Shown one piece after another: positions 31,445 to 40,186 of a stretch of 40,186 bases of DNA. Position 1 is the first letter of the stretch. The number at the start of each line of letters is the position of its first letter. A model generated the notes under the pieces. That model was not told where the DNA came from, did not search any database, and saw only the letters and a program-made list of their open reading frames with translations. Both the position numbers and the translations under genes were made by a program. Origin of the DNA: Auxenochlorella pyrenoidosa. Its lineage: Eukaryota; Chlorophyta; Trebouxiophyceae; Chlorellales; Chlorellaceae. The stretch covers positions 927,929 through 968,114 of the forward strand of contig KQ482063.1 in NCBI GenBank assembly GCA_001430745.1, in the 5' to 3' direction.

Positions 31445-34432
31445 TCAAATTTTCACCTCGGCAAGCATGCGCGCCAGCATCGAGCCCTCCCGCCGCGTCT
31501 TGAACTGCTGCTGGCTGCGGGCGCTGACCTCGCTCTCCGGGCTGGACCCGCCGCCCCCGCAGCTTCCCTCGACTGCTTCCGCACCTCCCTCTTCCCCCTC
31601 GCCACCTGCCGCCCCTCCTTCAGCAACCTCTGCTGCCGCAGCCTGCGCCTGTGCTGCACTGCCGCTGGCGGCCGCGCTGTTGCGTGCCGCATCCTCCTGC
31701 ACCTGCCCTGCCTCAGGTTCTTCCGGTGCAGCTGCCGCCGCTTCCGCTGTGGGCCCCGTCGCGCTGCCCTCCTCCCCGGCCGCCTGCTTTCGCCGCTTCA
31801 GCAGGTAAATGTGTATGAGCGGGTGCTGATAGTTGGGGTCCATCTTGCCTGCCTGCACCTGCAGCGGGACATGTGCTGGGAATTCTTCTCCATGAGAAAC
31901 TCTCAATGAGCAGCTCTGTATGACCAACACACCAAGGGCGTCCACCAACAGGGGCCTGCAAGCGTCATCGCAAGCGGGTGCACGGCGCAGCGGCAGCGTG
32001 GCTTCATGCCAGCCGCCGGGCCACAGCCTGCGCAGGGGTTGCCCGCGGCGGCGGCCCCACCTTGCGTATTGTAAAGTGCTGGCTGAAGCGCTCCATGAAT
32101 ATGTCGTGCACAGCCTGGGAGCGAAACCTGCGCAGCAAGGAGAGACATATAGGCAGACACCAGAAGCCCAGGGCAGGTCGATGTGCATGGTGGACGATGC
32201 TTGGCAGGGTGGTGGAGTCAGCAGCGCCGCGCTTGCGGCGGCCACTGCATGCCCTGTTGGGCGGCGTGCAAACCACGGCTTAACGCCCCCCGTGCTCACT
32301 CATTTGTGATGATGGTCTGTGTGCGGGGCCCGCACATGTGCAGCACCGTGGCCAGCAGGTGCGGCACTGCGCACAGACAGGGTGGACCAGGGCGGGGGTG
32401 GGGCTCGTGTGGCGGGGGGGTTGCTCTTAGGAAGCAGCGCCGGCGGCAGCGCGGGCCATGTCGGCGAAGTGCAAGGGCCAGAGCCGACAGGAGGCAGGCC
32501 GAGGGCTGGCACGTGCAGCAGTCATGCACGGCCCCCAGGCGCATGCGCAGCCGCTGGGGGGCACGCTGTCGTTGCGTCACAACTCCCGCTGGCGGCAGCA
32601 GGCAGCCTCACTCCCTCTGGTGCCAGCGGGCAGGCTCCTCAGGCTCCTCACCCGCCAGCTTGGAGTACACAAGCAGCGGGCGGGCTCCTCACCCGCCAGC
32701 TCAGAGTACACGCAGTCGGCGGCGAGGATAAAGTCGTAGGGTGGCTGGAAGGAGGCGAAGCAGGCGGGGTCGGACCAGTCCAGGGGCGCCACGCGGCAGC
32801 TGCCCACCTCCTGGGCCGCCCAGGCCGCATCCTTGACTGCGCAGGGAGCGGCACACGAAGTGTGTGTGTGTGTGTGTAGTGGTGGTGGTGGGGGTGGGGG
32901 CTTGCAATGAGCACAGGAAGGCCTGTGGCGCGTAGCACCCACACACCCTCCCCTCAGGAGTGCCGCAGTGGGCGGGCAAGCCCCAGCCCGGGCGGGAGGC
33001 ATCACGGCCCTCGCTGGCAGTCAGCTTTGACTTGCGCCAGGCCACAGGAGCGAGCATGCGGGCAGACCAGCACAGCGCGAGCTTCTCGCGCATGGGAGGA
33101 TACGGAACCTGCAGCCGACAGCAGGGCTCCGCGCTATGCGCAGCCAGTACACTGCCAGCTGAGTGCTGGCAGCTTGGCAGGCATGTGGCCCGGCATGTCT
33201 GCCCCTCCCGGCCGTCAGCTGCTTGCTGCCCGGGCCACTAGCGAGGGGCGGGGTTACGCACTCACGCTTGAGCGCGGCGGGCGACACATTCTGCTCCACA
33301 TTGTGCCTCAGCAGCGTCAGCACGTCCCCTATGTCAGTGAACTCCACATCTGCACAAAGGTGGTAGCTAAGGAGGGGGTATGGCCGTGCGCAGTCTTGGC
33401 CGCAGCGTTGCATGGCGGACAGAGGGGGCCGGCGAGCCCCGCCTCGACGCTGCCATGCACTGCGGGCCTGCCAGCACTCACACCCACACATGCCTCCAAC
33501 CCCACCCTGCACACCTCTCTCGCCCCAGGCAGACAACCACCGCCCCACCCCCAGACCAACACCAACACCAACACACCCACGCATCACTCATAAACAGACA
33601 CACCACCTCCTGCCCCCACCCCTCCCCTCCCCCTCCCACCATCCCTCACTCACTCAGCCCAGCAGCGCCGCACCCCCCACCGACGCCCCAACCCCTCACC
33701 GCAGCCCACCCCACGCCACGCCCCACCAACGCCCCTACCCCTCACCGCAGCCCAGCAGCGCCAGCGCCATGCCCGCCAGCCCCATGCCAGCGCCCAGCTC
33801 CAGCACGCGCCTGCCCCGCACCTTGGCCCGGCTGAAGTCTCCGCGCCGGCTGTTCTGCAACAGGGGCAGGAGCACGGACAGCAGTAGCGGCCGTCTGCCG
33901 CTGGGCGAAGCTGGCGTTGCATGAGCGGGCCTGGGCAGCAGGGCAGGGCGGCTGCTCTGGCTGGCCTGCCGCATGCCCGGAGTACCGCGATCGCTGGACG
34001 TCGCCACGCCAGCGCAAGGGGACGCGCCCCACCGCCTCCCAGCCCATCCCTCGCCTTCTCAATGTACTTGGCCAGGACGATGGAGGCGTCCCACACCGTG
34101 GTGCCCAGGTTGTTAGAGCTGGGGTCCTGCGCCAGCTGCAGCGTGATGCTGCGCGGGGGCGGGGGCGGGGCCGGGCGGCGCTCGAGCCGTGGCACAAGGT
34201 GCAAGAGAAGCGCGGGTGGGCAACCCTCCTCCCGCCAGCCTACACCACGATTCCACCTTTCCAAACACGTCGACGGTGTCATTGAGGGCCAGCAAGCGCA
34301 GGGCAGAACACGGCCAGGGAGCGCCCACCGTGGGCCGCATGGCACACAGCTCTGCACAAGATTGCCGCGCCCTCACCCAAACAGCTCCTGCTCCACAGTT
34401 TTGGAGAAGTGGGTGTTCCATCGCTCAAGCAT
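31445..34432 (-). CDS. Family-16 (METTL21-like) protein methyltransferase
   Basis: Secure exons: 34148-34055, 33854-33746, 33349-33266, 32836-32693, 32366-32300, 32127-32061, 31858-31445. The protein has the seven-beta-strand SAM-dependent fold of the lysine-methyltransferase group: 'LGTTVWDASIVLAKYIEK', motif I 'VLELGAGMGLAGMALALLGC', 'DVEFTDIGDVLTLLRHN', 'PYDFILAADCVYSEL' (the DxxY signature typical of protein methyltransferases) and 'MCGPRTQTIITNEFRSQ'. A long Ala/Glu/Gly-rich tail follows 'HPLIHIYLLKRR' and ends 'MLARMLAEVKI'. The 5' end is uncertain: an exon near 34340-34240 gives 'LNDTVDVFGKVES', and another at 34432-34377 gives 'MLERWNTHFSKTVEQELFG', but their phases do not join cleanly. 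A frame at about 34740-34673 may be a still earlier exon. The first secure intron has a GC donor (34054). Target protein is unknown. Confidence 0.88.
32642..32711 (-). repeat. Tandem duplication copying a methyltransferase donor
   Basis: Two 29-bp copies (32642-32670 and 32683-32711) differ at two bases. Each contains the exon end 'GAGCTGGCGG' or its variant and a GTGAGG donor. The donors are 41 bp apart. The upstream one (exon end 32693) keeps the frame; the other would shift it. Confidence 0.85.
32861..32878. repeat. (TG)n microsatellite in a methyltransferase intron
   Basis: About nine TG units are followed by a GGT-rich run on the plus strand. In the sense strand this is CA repeats upstream of the exon 32836-32693 acceptor. 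Confidence 0.85.
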
Positions 34433-35317
34433 GCTGCTCGCCACCTGAAAGTTGACGCCAAAATGGCAGAAATGCTACTTGGGGCTGAACAGCAGCGGCG
34501 GCAGCACCGGCGGCAGCAGTGGCGGCGGGCACGACAGGGATGGCCTGTATGCATCGGTTGCATACATTACAGACCCACCCGAGTATTAGTAATCTGGTCG
34601 CGCTCAGAAGCGGTAGACAGGCCCTCCGAGAGAGAGACGGCGAGACAGGAGAGCTGACAGCAGCCGCACCTGGCCGTCTATGACATAACCACGCTTGAGC
34701 ACTTTGCAGAACAAGTGTGTTGTGCAAAGCGCCTCAGTAGAGGCATGGTGCCAGGGCTGCAGGAGCGCAGCGCTCAGCGGCCGCCGCCACCCATTCCAGC
34801 ATCTGTTGGCAACGAGGCTGCTTGCATGTCGCCATGACCGAGTGTTGACAGATTGAGGTGCTACGTTTCGAAATTCATTCGGCACCATGCAGCATCTGTT
34901 GCACTTGCCAACTCGTGGCGATGTCCTGCCTGCAGTCGTGAGCACGGGAGGGGGCGGCTGGCGACCGCGCCGGCCTCGAGCGAGGTCATCTGCTAGCCTG
35001 CACAAGTTGCTCAAGCTGCGCCATTGTTCAAAGGAACCGTTGCATGTGATCCAGGCAACATCTCTTTGTCCGCAACACCAGCTCCGGCACCGCAGGCGGG
35101 ACCCTCAGCACAGCATAGCAAAGCCTTTAGGAATCGAGGGCTTCAGACCTGTGCACTTCCTCTGGGCGCAAGTACCTCCTTCCGGTCCGAAAAAAATTTG
35201 CCATCCAGCTCAAACAGAGGCGGAGCGGCCCCGGTCACCGCCGACTGAAGCTGGGAACTTAAAGCGTCCCCATCGCCCCGCTCGCCTTCCGAAATGCTAT
35301 AAACAGCCTGCAGAGGC
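34433..35317. promoter_or_regulatory. Divergent intergenic region, methyltransferase / membrane protein
   Basis: About 885 bp, more AT-rich than its surroundings, lies between the two start regions. It may include an upstream methyltransferase exon: a minus-strand frame ending 'LKRGYVIDGQ' has a donor near 34672 and could join an acceptor near 34445. A TATAAA occurs at 35298-35303, only about 20 bp before the chosen ATG of the plus-strand gene, which is close for a core promoter. Confidence 0.4.
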
Positions 35318-36800
35318 ATGCCACACCTTTCGCGGCTCTGCCGCCGGGCCCCATCCCTCTTTACGGGCTGCAGCCTACGTTCCTGGTTTGGACGCTCGGG
35401 GGCCGACCTCTTGAGCCTGGTGAGTGGGCGGGAATGCTGGAAAACAACCCGCGGGACGGCGCCCGTTGTGCGGCTGCAGCTAGAGTCTAGCTGCCGCCGC
35501 CCATGATGCGGCGGGAAGGGTTTGCACCCTCGCCGCGCGCAGAGCCACAGGGTGCCATGGCTGGCCAGGAACGCCACCACCATGGCAAGCGGGCAGGATA
35601 GGCATGCAGCTGCTCAAGGCTCCAGCGAGGGGCACCACTTGAGGCTGCCCCCAAAATGCCATGCGCCAGGATCCAGCTCCAGTACCCTGGGCAGAGCAGA
35701 CCCTACCACCCCTGCTGATTGCGCCCAACACCCCACCCCACTCCCCCCCTCACACACCACACATCACCACCTCCTCCACCATGTTGCAGGCCACCCATGC
35801 GGCAACACTCTACCGCTGCTCAGCCTTGCTGCCAACTGGGGCATTCGTTCTCGCCCTGCTCCACTGCGCACTGTGCCTGGCGTGCGCCGGCTGGCGCTCC
35901 AGCCAGCACCCCTCACGCCTGCGCTGGAGCGAGGCTGCCAACGCGCTGCTGCGGGCCTCCACCCAGCTGCTGCTGCCTCTGCTGACCAGTCGTACCGTGG
36001 AGAGCTTCCTGGCACCAACCAAGAGCGCCTGCGCTGGGCCCCCTGCCCACGTGCTGCTGCCAGCGGCCGCCCTGCCAGATGTGCTCCACTCGACTGCCAG
36101 GGCGGCGGCGACGGCAACAGCGCAGCATGCTGCGCTGCTGCTGTGGGCCAGCGGCGCGCCTGCCGCGCTGAGCTGTGCGCTGGGCTGGCGTTTACGCTTC
36201 AGGTGGGCTTGGTATGTGCCACATGCCCGCGCTCCAGTTCGCATGTGCCTCCCCTCTGCCACCCCCTGGCCACAGAGCACACACTCCAAGCTGCACGCCA
36301 TTTACACCACCGACCACCTGGGCCCCCCCCCCACCCCCCTTCCATGCAGCGCCAGCGCCCTCTTCCAGCTCTGCCTGTCGGCAGCCTTCATGCGTGCCGC
36401 CCCCAGTGTCTGCCTGGCGCCAGCCCTGTCGAGCCCACAGGCCCAGCGCCTCACGCACGACCTGTACGCCCTGGCCGGCCTGCCCGCGCTGGCCCTGCTG
36501 GGCCCCAGCGCAGCGCAGCCCAGCGCGCTGGGCGAGTGCGTCTCCATCCTGCGCTTCCTCCAGCTGGCGCTGGCCCTGGTGCTGCCGCTGGCCTGGCAGC
36601 TGGCTGCAGAAGCCGCGGCACTCCCGCGGGAGGGCCACTGGCTGCCCCCCGCCTGGCCGGCGCCCCGCCCCACCCGCCACATGCGCTCCCCTCGCCCTCC
36701 TGGCGAGGCCAGCGACGAGTGGCTGCCCTTCTTCTCTGCTGCTGCCATAGGGGCGGCGCTGGCCTGGGAGTGCACTGCTATTGCGTCGGCGCATGGCTGA
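35318..36800 (+). CDS. Multi-pass membrane protein, probable paralogue of the 10-12 kb gene
   Basis: Exons 35318-35419, 35790-36202 and 36350-36800 join in phases 0 and 2 to give about 321 residues. The first donor is a perfect GTGAGT. I do not recognise the family. Hydrophobic blocks include 'LLPTGAFVLALLHCALCLAC', 'LLRASTQLLLPLL', 'LFQLCLSAAFMRAAPSVCLA' and 'CVSILRFLQLALALVLPLAW', and the C-terminus 'FFSAAAIGAALAWE'. The 'LYRCSALLPT' block and the block order match the gene at 10166-11760 ('LYRRSALALT'). An alternative start is the in-frame ATG at 35781, which would make the protein single-membered at its 5' end and drop exon 1. Codon use matches its neighbours. The function is unknown. Confidence 0.62.
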
Positions 36801-37938
36801 GGCCGCCTCCAGCAGGTGGCCTGCTGGCGGACTGACTCGCCGCCTGCCACCGCAGCCTGGCTCAGGCCGGGCCCACCTCTGCGGCCCTTTGGCCCCTGTA
36901 CGTCTGGCCTCTTCAAGCCTGCCTCAGATACACCCCTGTCTTGTCTCTCAGCTCCAGCCCAGCTTCACGTAGGGCGCCTTCACATCTGCCCCCAGCCTGG
37001 GCCTCCTGTTGTTGCTCGCTTCATCCTCGCCCTCAACTCCTTTGTAGGCCACCCTCGCCCTGTGCCCCAGTCGCGTCCCGCCCCCTGACCGGCCTCGCTT
37101 ACCACCCATCCTTCACCCACCTCACCTCCAACCTGCGCATCACTGGAACTCACTGTACGGCACTCCAATAAATGTCACACCGTCTGTCTCTGAGCCTCCC
37201 GTCCGGAATGCATGCCCTTACCTATTGCCAACCAACATTAGCCTCCGAGGCAGCGCCGCTAGCCCAAGCTGGCAACCCATGCCCCATGGACGCTGCCCAT
37301 GCCATGCTGCTAAAACAAGTTTCATGCCTTGTGCCCCCCTCAGCCACATATGCAATCCCAATGGAATTGCTTCCTCCGCACTGCCCCCTCCTCGGACCGC
37401 CCTGCCCTGCTGCCTTGCCCATGCGTGCAATAGCAGGCGAGAGCTCACCCCTCAGCGAGTGCTCCCCGTCCCTGGTTTCCCATTTTGAGCGTCCTCTGGC
37501 CGTCTGTGTCTCTGAACCCATGCTCCTTCCCCTGCCCCATTCATTACGTTTTGCATGACGCCTATGGCCTATCTGCGCCAGGCACTCCTTCCATCCACCC
37601 AAGCTTGCCTGTCGACCCAAGAGTGTTTGCTGAAAAGCACTGGGCCCAAAGGCAACCTGCATCCTGCCCAATGCTGCGCGCATGACAAGCATGCGCATGT
37701 TCTCACACAGCAGTAAAAAGTGTAAGCACTGCAATGCAGTGGCAGCGATTGCAATGCGGGTGCCGCCTGGTGGCGTGCAGAGTGGCTGCCGGGCAGAGTG
37801 CGCCAACGCCTCAGGCCAGGCCCGCCCGAGGCACCCACCCACTCAGAAAGGTGCCTCTGGCAGCTGCCGGGTGCACTTGGGTGTAGGTGCACACACCAGC
37901 ACTAGGGCTGGCTTGGCTCACCGGCCAGCTGGGCAGGC
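36801..37938. other. Convergent intergenic region, no supported gene
   Basis: The 3' UTRs of the membrane-protein gene (plus) and the AFG1-like gene (minus) converge here. Open frames on both strands look like non-coding, pyrimidine-rich DNA. An AATAAA at 37167-37172 is the only poly(A)-like motif noted on the plus strand. No RNA gene was recognised. Confidence 0.5.
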
Positions 37939-40186
37939 TCATCCCCGGGGGCGGCTCTCTAGATACAAGGGGGACTGCAGTGCACAGGATGTTGGAGAGG
38001 CAATAGGGTGATGTAAAGCAGCGACTTGCTGGGGGGTGCGCCGCCCACCTCGCCGGCGGGGCGGCAGCACCGCGGCACATGGGCGGCTTCGGCAGGGAGG
38101 CAGGCGAGAGCCCAAGGCTGCAGCAATGCCGAGGCATGTGTGAGCACGTCTCCCTCCAAAAAAACAAGAGGAACGCACGGCAAATCAAATGGGCAGTGTG
38201 GGGCCGCTCCGCACATATGGGGCCGCAGGCAGAAGAGCGCCACCGCGCACCCGGCAGGCCCAGGCAGGCGTGGCATGGCAGCGCACCTGCATCTCGTACA
38301 GCCGGCTGACAGCCCGGGCAAACGCAAATCGCTCCTCCACGCCGCCCAGGCGCTGTGCTGCCGCGGCCGCCTCTGCCGCGGAGGCGGCCACCGGGGCCAC
38401 CCCGCCATCGGCCATCAGGTCGCGCCGCAGCCTGCTGCCCTCCACCGCACTCTCAAACTGCGCGATGGTGGGACACACAGCGTGGCAAGGGCAGCAGTCG
38501 CGAGGCGAGCAGCAGGGGGCTGGCGTCTGGCTGGCATTCCAGCTGACCAGCTGCCGCCCCCTCTCATCCCTGGGGTGCCCAAAGCTGAGCGCCTGCATGC
38601 CGTCTACAGGCTGCAGCGCCCCGCCGTGGCTGCCAGTCTGCGCTCCGCGGCAGCCCGCGCATCTGTTGGCAGCGCAAGGGCAGCCCCACAGCCATGGACG
38701 CATCGCATGCACCCGCCTCCTCCAGGCACCGCCCCCCCGTTACCCAAGTGTGTCATGCTTCTTCTTCCGCTTCTTCCCACCTGCAGCGCTTCGAGGTCGA
38801 TGATCGGCTCCTCCCCCTCCGTGCCCGCAAACAGCTGGTCCGGGGGCGCGGCCGCGGAGCAGACCAGGCGGCAGCGATGGTTGTACAGCTCATCGATGCT
38901 GCATGGGTGGGCAGCGGGGCGCCCCCCCGGGAGGGGATATGTGGTTGGTGGGTCAAAATTGGGGAGGCTGGGGCCTGGCGGTGCTGGTAGTGGTCGGGGC
39001 ACCTGCCTCTGCATGCACACATGGAGCCGCGGGGCCTGCACAGCATCGCCAGCCCTGCAAACCGGGGCGCAGCAGGCAGGGCGGGGCCCCGGGTGCAGCA
39101 GGCTCACAGGGTGATGAAGCGGCGCGCCTGGTCTCGCACCTGCAAGGCAGCACACACAGCATGGGCGTCATGAGCAGCGAGATCTGGGCCCGTGGGGAGG
39201 GAGGCTGCGCTGTTCGGACATCAAGGGGCAGCTGGTCGCGCCAGACAGAGCAGCCACAGCACAGCGCACTTCGCATGCCAGCAAGCGCTGCCCGACCGCC
39301 GGCGGCCCTGGCGCCGGGGCGCCCCCCTGCCTGCATCGACAGTGCCGGCACGCCCGCCAGGAAGACTGTGTGGAAGGCAGCAGCCACTGCCAGGTAGTCT
39401 GCCGAACCCAGCGGCCGCCCGCACAGCTCCTCAAAGCGGAACCAGGCGGCCCCGCCGGCGGCGCGCCCCACCCTCAGGCTGCGCCCAAACATGACTGGCA
39501 GGTCGGCGGGAGCGGCTGGCGCGCCGCCGGCGGAGCCGCACAGCGCCAGCTGCCGCCACTGCGCCTCCAGGGCGGCCTCGGCGGCCGTTCCCAGGGGGAA
39601 GAAGTAGGAGGCGTGGGGGTGGGGCGGCTGGGGCGGTGGCGAGGCGGCGTCGGGGGCCGGGTCGGCGCCTAGCGGCAGCAGCGGAGGTGCAGAGGCGGCC
39701 ATGAGGCGGCGGTAGTCCTCTTCAGCATCCAGCGGCAGCACATCGCAGGCGGACAGCAGGGTGGCCTGGAAGTGGAAGAACATGAGCTCGTTCAGGCCGT
39801 GGCTGCGGGGCAGGGAAAAGGGAGGAAGGCAGGGGGGCAGGGCGGGGCGCGAGGCGGCGGGTGGGCCTCGGATTGCCCGGCGCGTCTCGCACAGCTGGCG
39901 CCTGCCCAGCATGCCAAGCAGCGGCACGCTGCCAGGCTGGAGCCAGCGGCCAGGCGATGCCGGCGCTTCAGGTGCGCCGGGAGAGAGCCTGCGCTGCCGG
40001 GCGGCAGGGAAGAGGCTCGCCCACCCGGCGCTGGCAGGGTGCCAGGCAGCTGGGCGGCCCTCGCCTGTCGAGCTCGTGCGGGGCGCGGTTGCTGGTGGCC
40101 ACCACCACGCAGCCCTCTGCCACCAGCGCCTCCAGCAGCCCCTTGAGCGCGGCGGCGGTGAAGGTGTCGGAGATCTGCAGCGGGTG
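37939..40186 (-). CDS. AFG1: AFG1/LACE1-like AAA-type ATPase, 5' end beyond the window
   Basis: Exons seen: 40174-40065, 39802-39331, 39139-39108, 38898-38781, 38457-38287, 37974-37939; the upstream part, including the Walker motifs, lies right of the window. AFG1 proteins are P-loop ATPases of mitochondria (ZapE in bacteria) linked to turnover of respiratory-chain subunits. Family blocks: 'DTFTAAALKGLLEALV', 'CVVVATSNRAPHELD' (sensor region), 'GLNELMFFHFQATLLSACDV', 'WFRFEELCGRPLGSADYLAV', 'AFHTVFLAGVPALSMQ', 'RDQARRFITLIDELYNHRCR', 'LVCSAAAPPDQLF' and the C-terminal 'EERFAFARAVSRLYEMQ'. The last exon adds only eleven codons, ending 'YLESRPRG'. Two of five introns need GC donors (40064 and 39330). 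Proline/alanine-rich inserts enlarge the middle exon. Location cannot be read because the N-terminus is missing. Confidence 0.9.

Noticed and set aside
37172..37558. 128-codon plus-strand frame after the membrane-protein gene
   Set aside because: Composition resembles 3' UTR or spacer, no homology or splice sites; starts just past an AATAAA motif.
1..40186. CRISPR arrays, tRNA/rRNA genes, transposons, viral genes
   Set aside because: No regularly spaced repeats, cloverleaf-like sequences, terminal repeats, transposase or capsid motifs were recognised.

Overview
The window is eukaryotic nuclear DNA from a high-GC green alga, most likely a Chlorella-like trebouxiophyte. The evidence is very GC-rich sequence, small exons split by many introns of roughly 65-360 bp ending mostly in CTGCAG, long Ala/Gln/Ser homopolymers in proteins, and plant-type protein families. 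No prokaryotic operon, CRISPR array, rRNA, tRNA or transposon is evident. A 745-bp run of N (28302-29046) is an assembly gap that falls inside an intron. Most of the long open frames here are GC-driven shadows, so the genes were rebuilt exon by exon from conserved family blocks, splice sites and codon phase.

Layout, left to right. (1) <1-2311, minus: SLC35F6-like drug/metabolite-type transporter, cut by the window edge. (2) 2737-9957, minus: very large CPSF_A/DDB1-type beta-propeller protein. (3) 10166-11760, minus: multi-pass membrane protein of unknown family. (4) 12633-13162, minus: small two-exon candidate with a mitochondrial-type presequence. (5) 13480-17698, minus: plant-type xylose isomerase with a signal peptide, 14 exons. 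(6) 17953-25590, plus: leukotriene A4 hydrolase/aminopeptidase (M1 family), 26 exons, divergent from (5) across about 250 bp. (7) 25834-~31087, minus: plant DEG-type (HtrA) serine protease. (8) 31445-~34432, minus: family-16 seven-beta-strand protein methyltransferase. (9) 35318-36800, plus: second multi-pass membrane protein that looks like a distant paralogue of (3). (10) 37939->40186, minus: AFG1/LACE1-like ATPase, cut by the right edge.

The genes do not form one pathway. They are housekeeping and organelle genes in typical algal density, with divergent (5/6, 8/9) and convergent (6/7) pairs.

The notable signals are in splicing. The LTA4 hydrolase gene has two adjacent, diverged 106-bp copies of one exon. 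Using both or neither breaks the frame, so the arrangement is a mutually exclusive exon pair. About 14 of 86 reconstructed introns start with GC rather than GT, far above the usual one percent or so. Two genes carry short tandem duplications that copy a 5' splice site; one would give a clean 13-codon in-frame insertion. One apparent frameshift, at a G7 run, interrupts the large CPSF_A-like gene.
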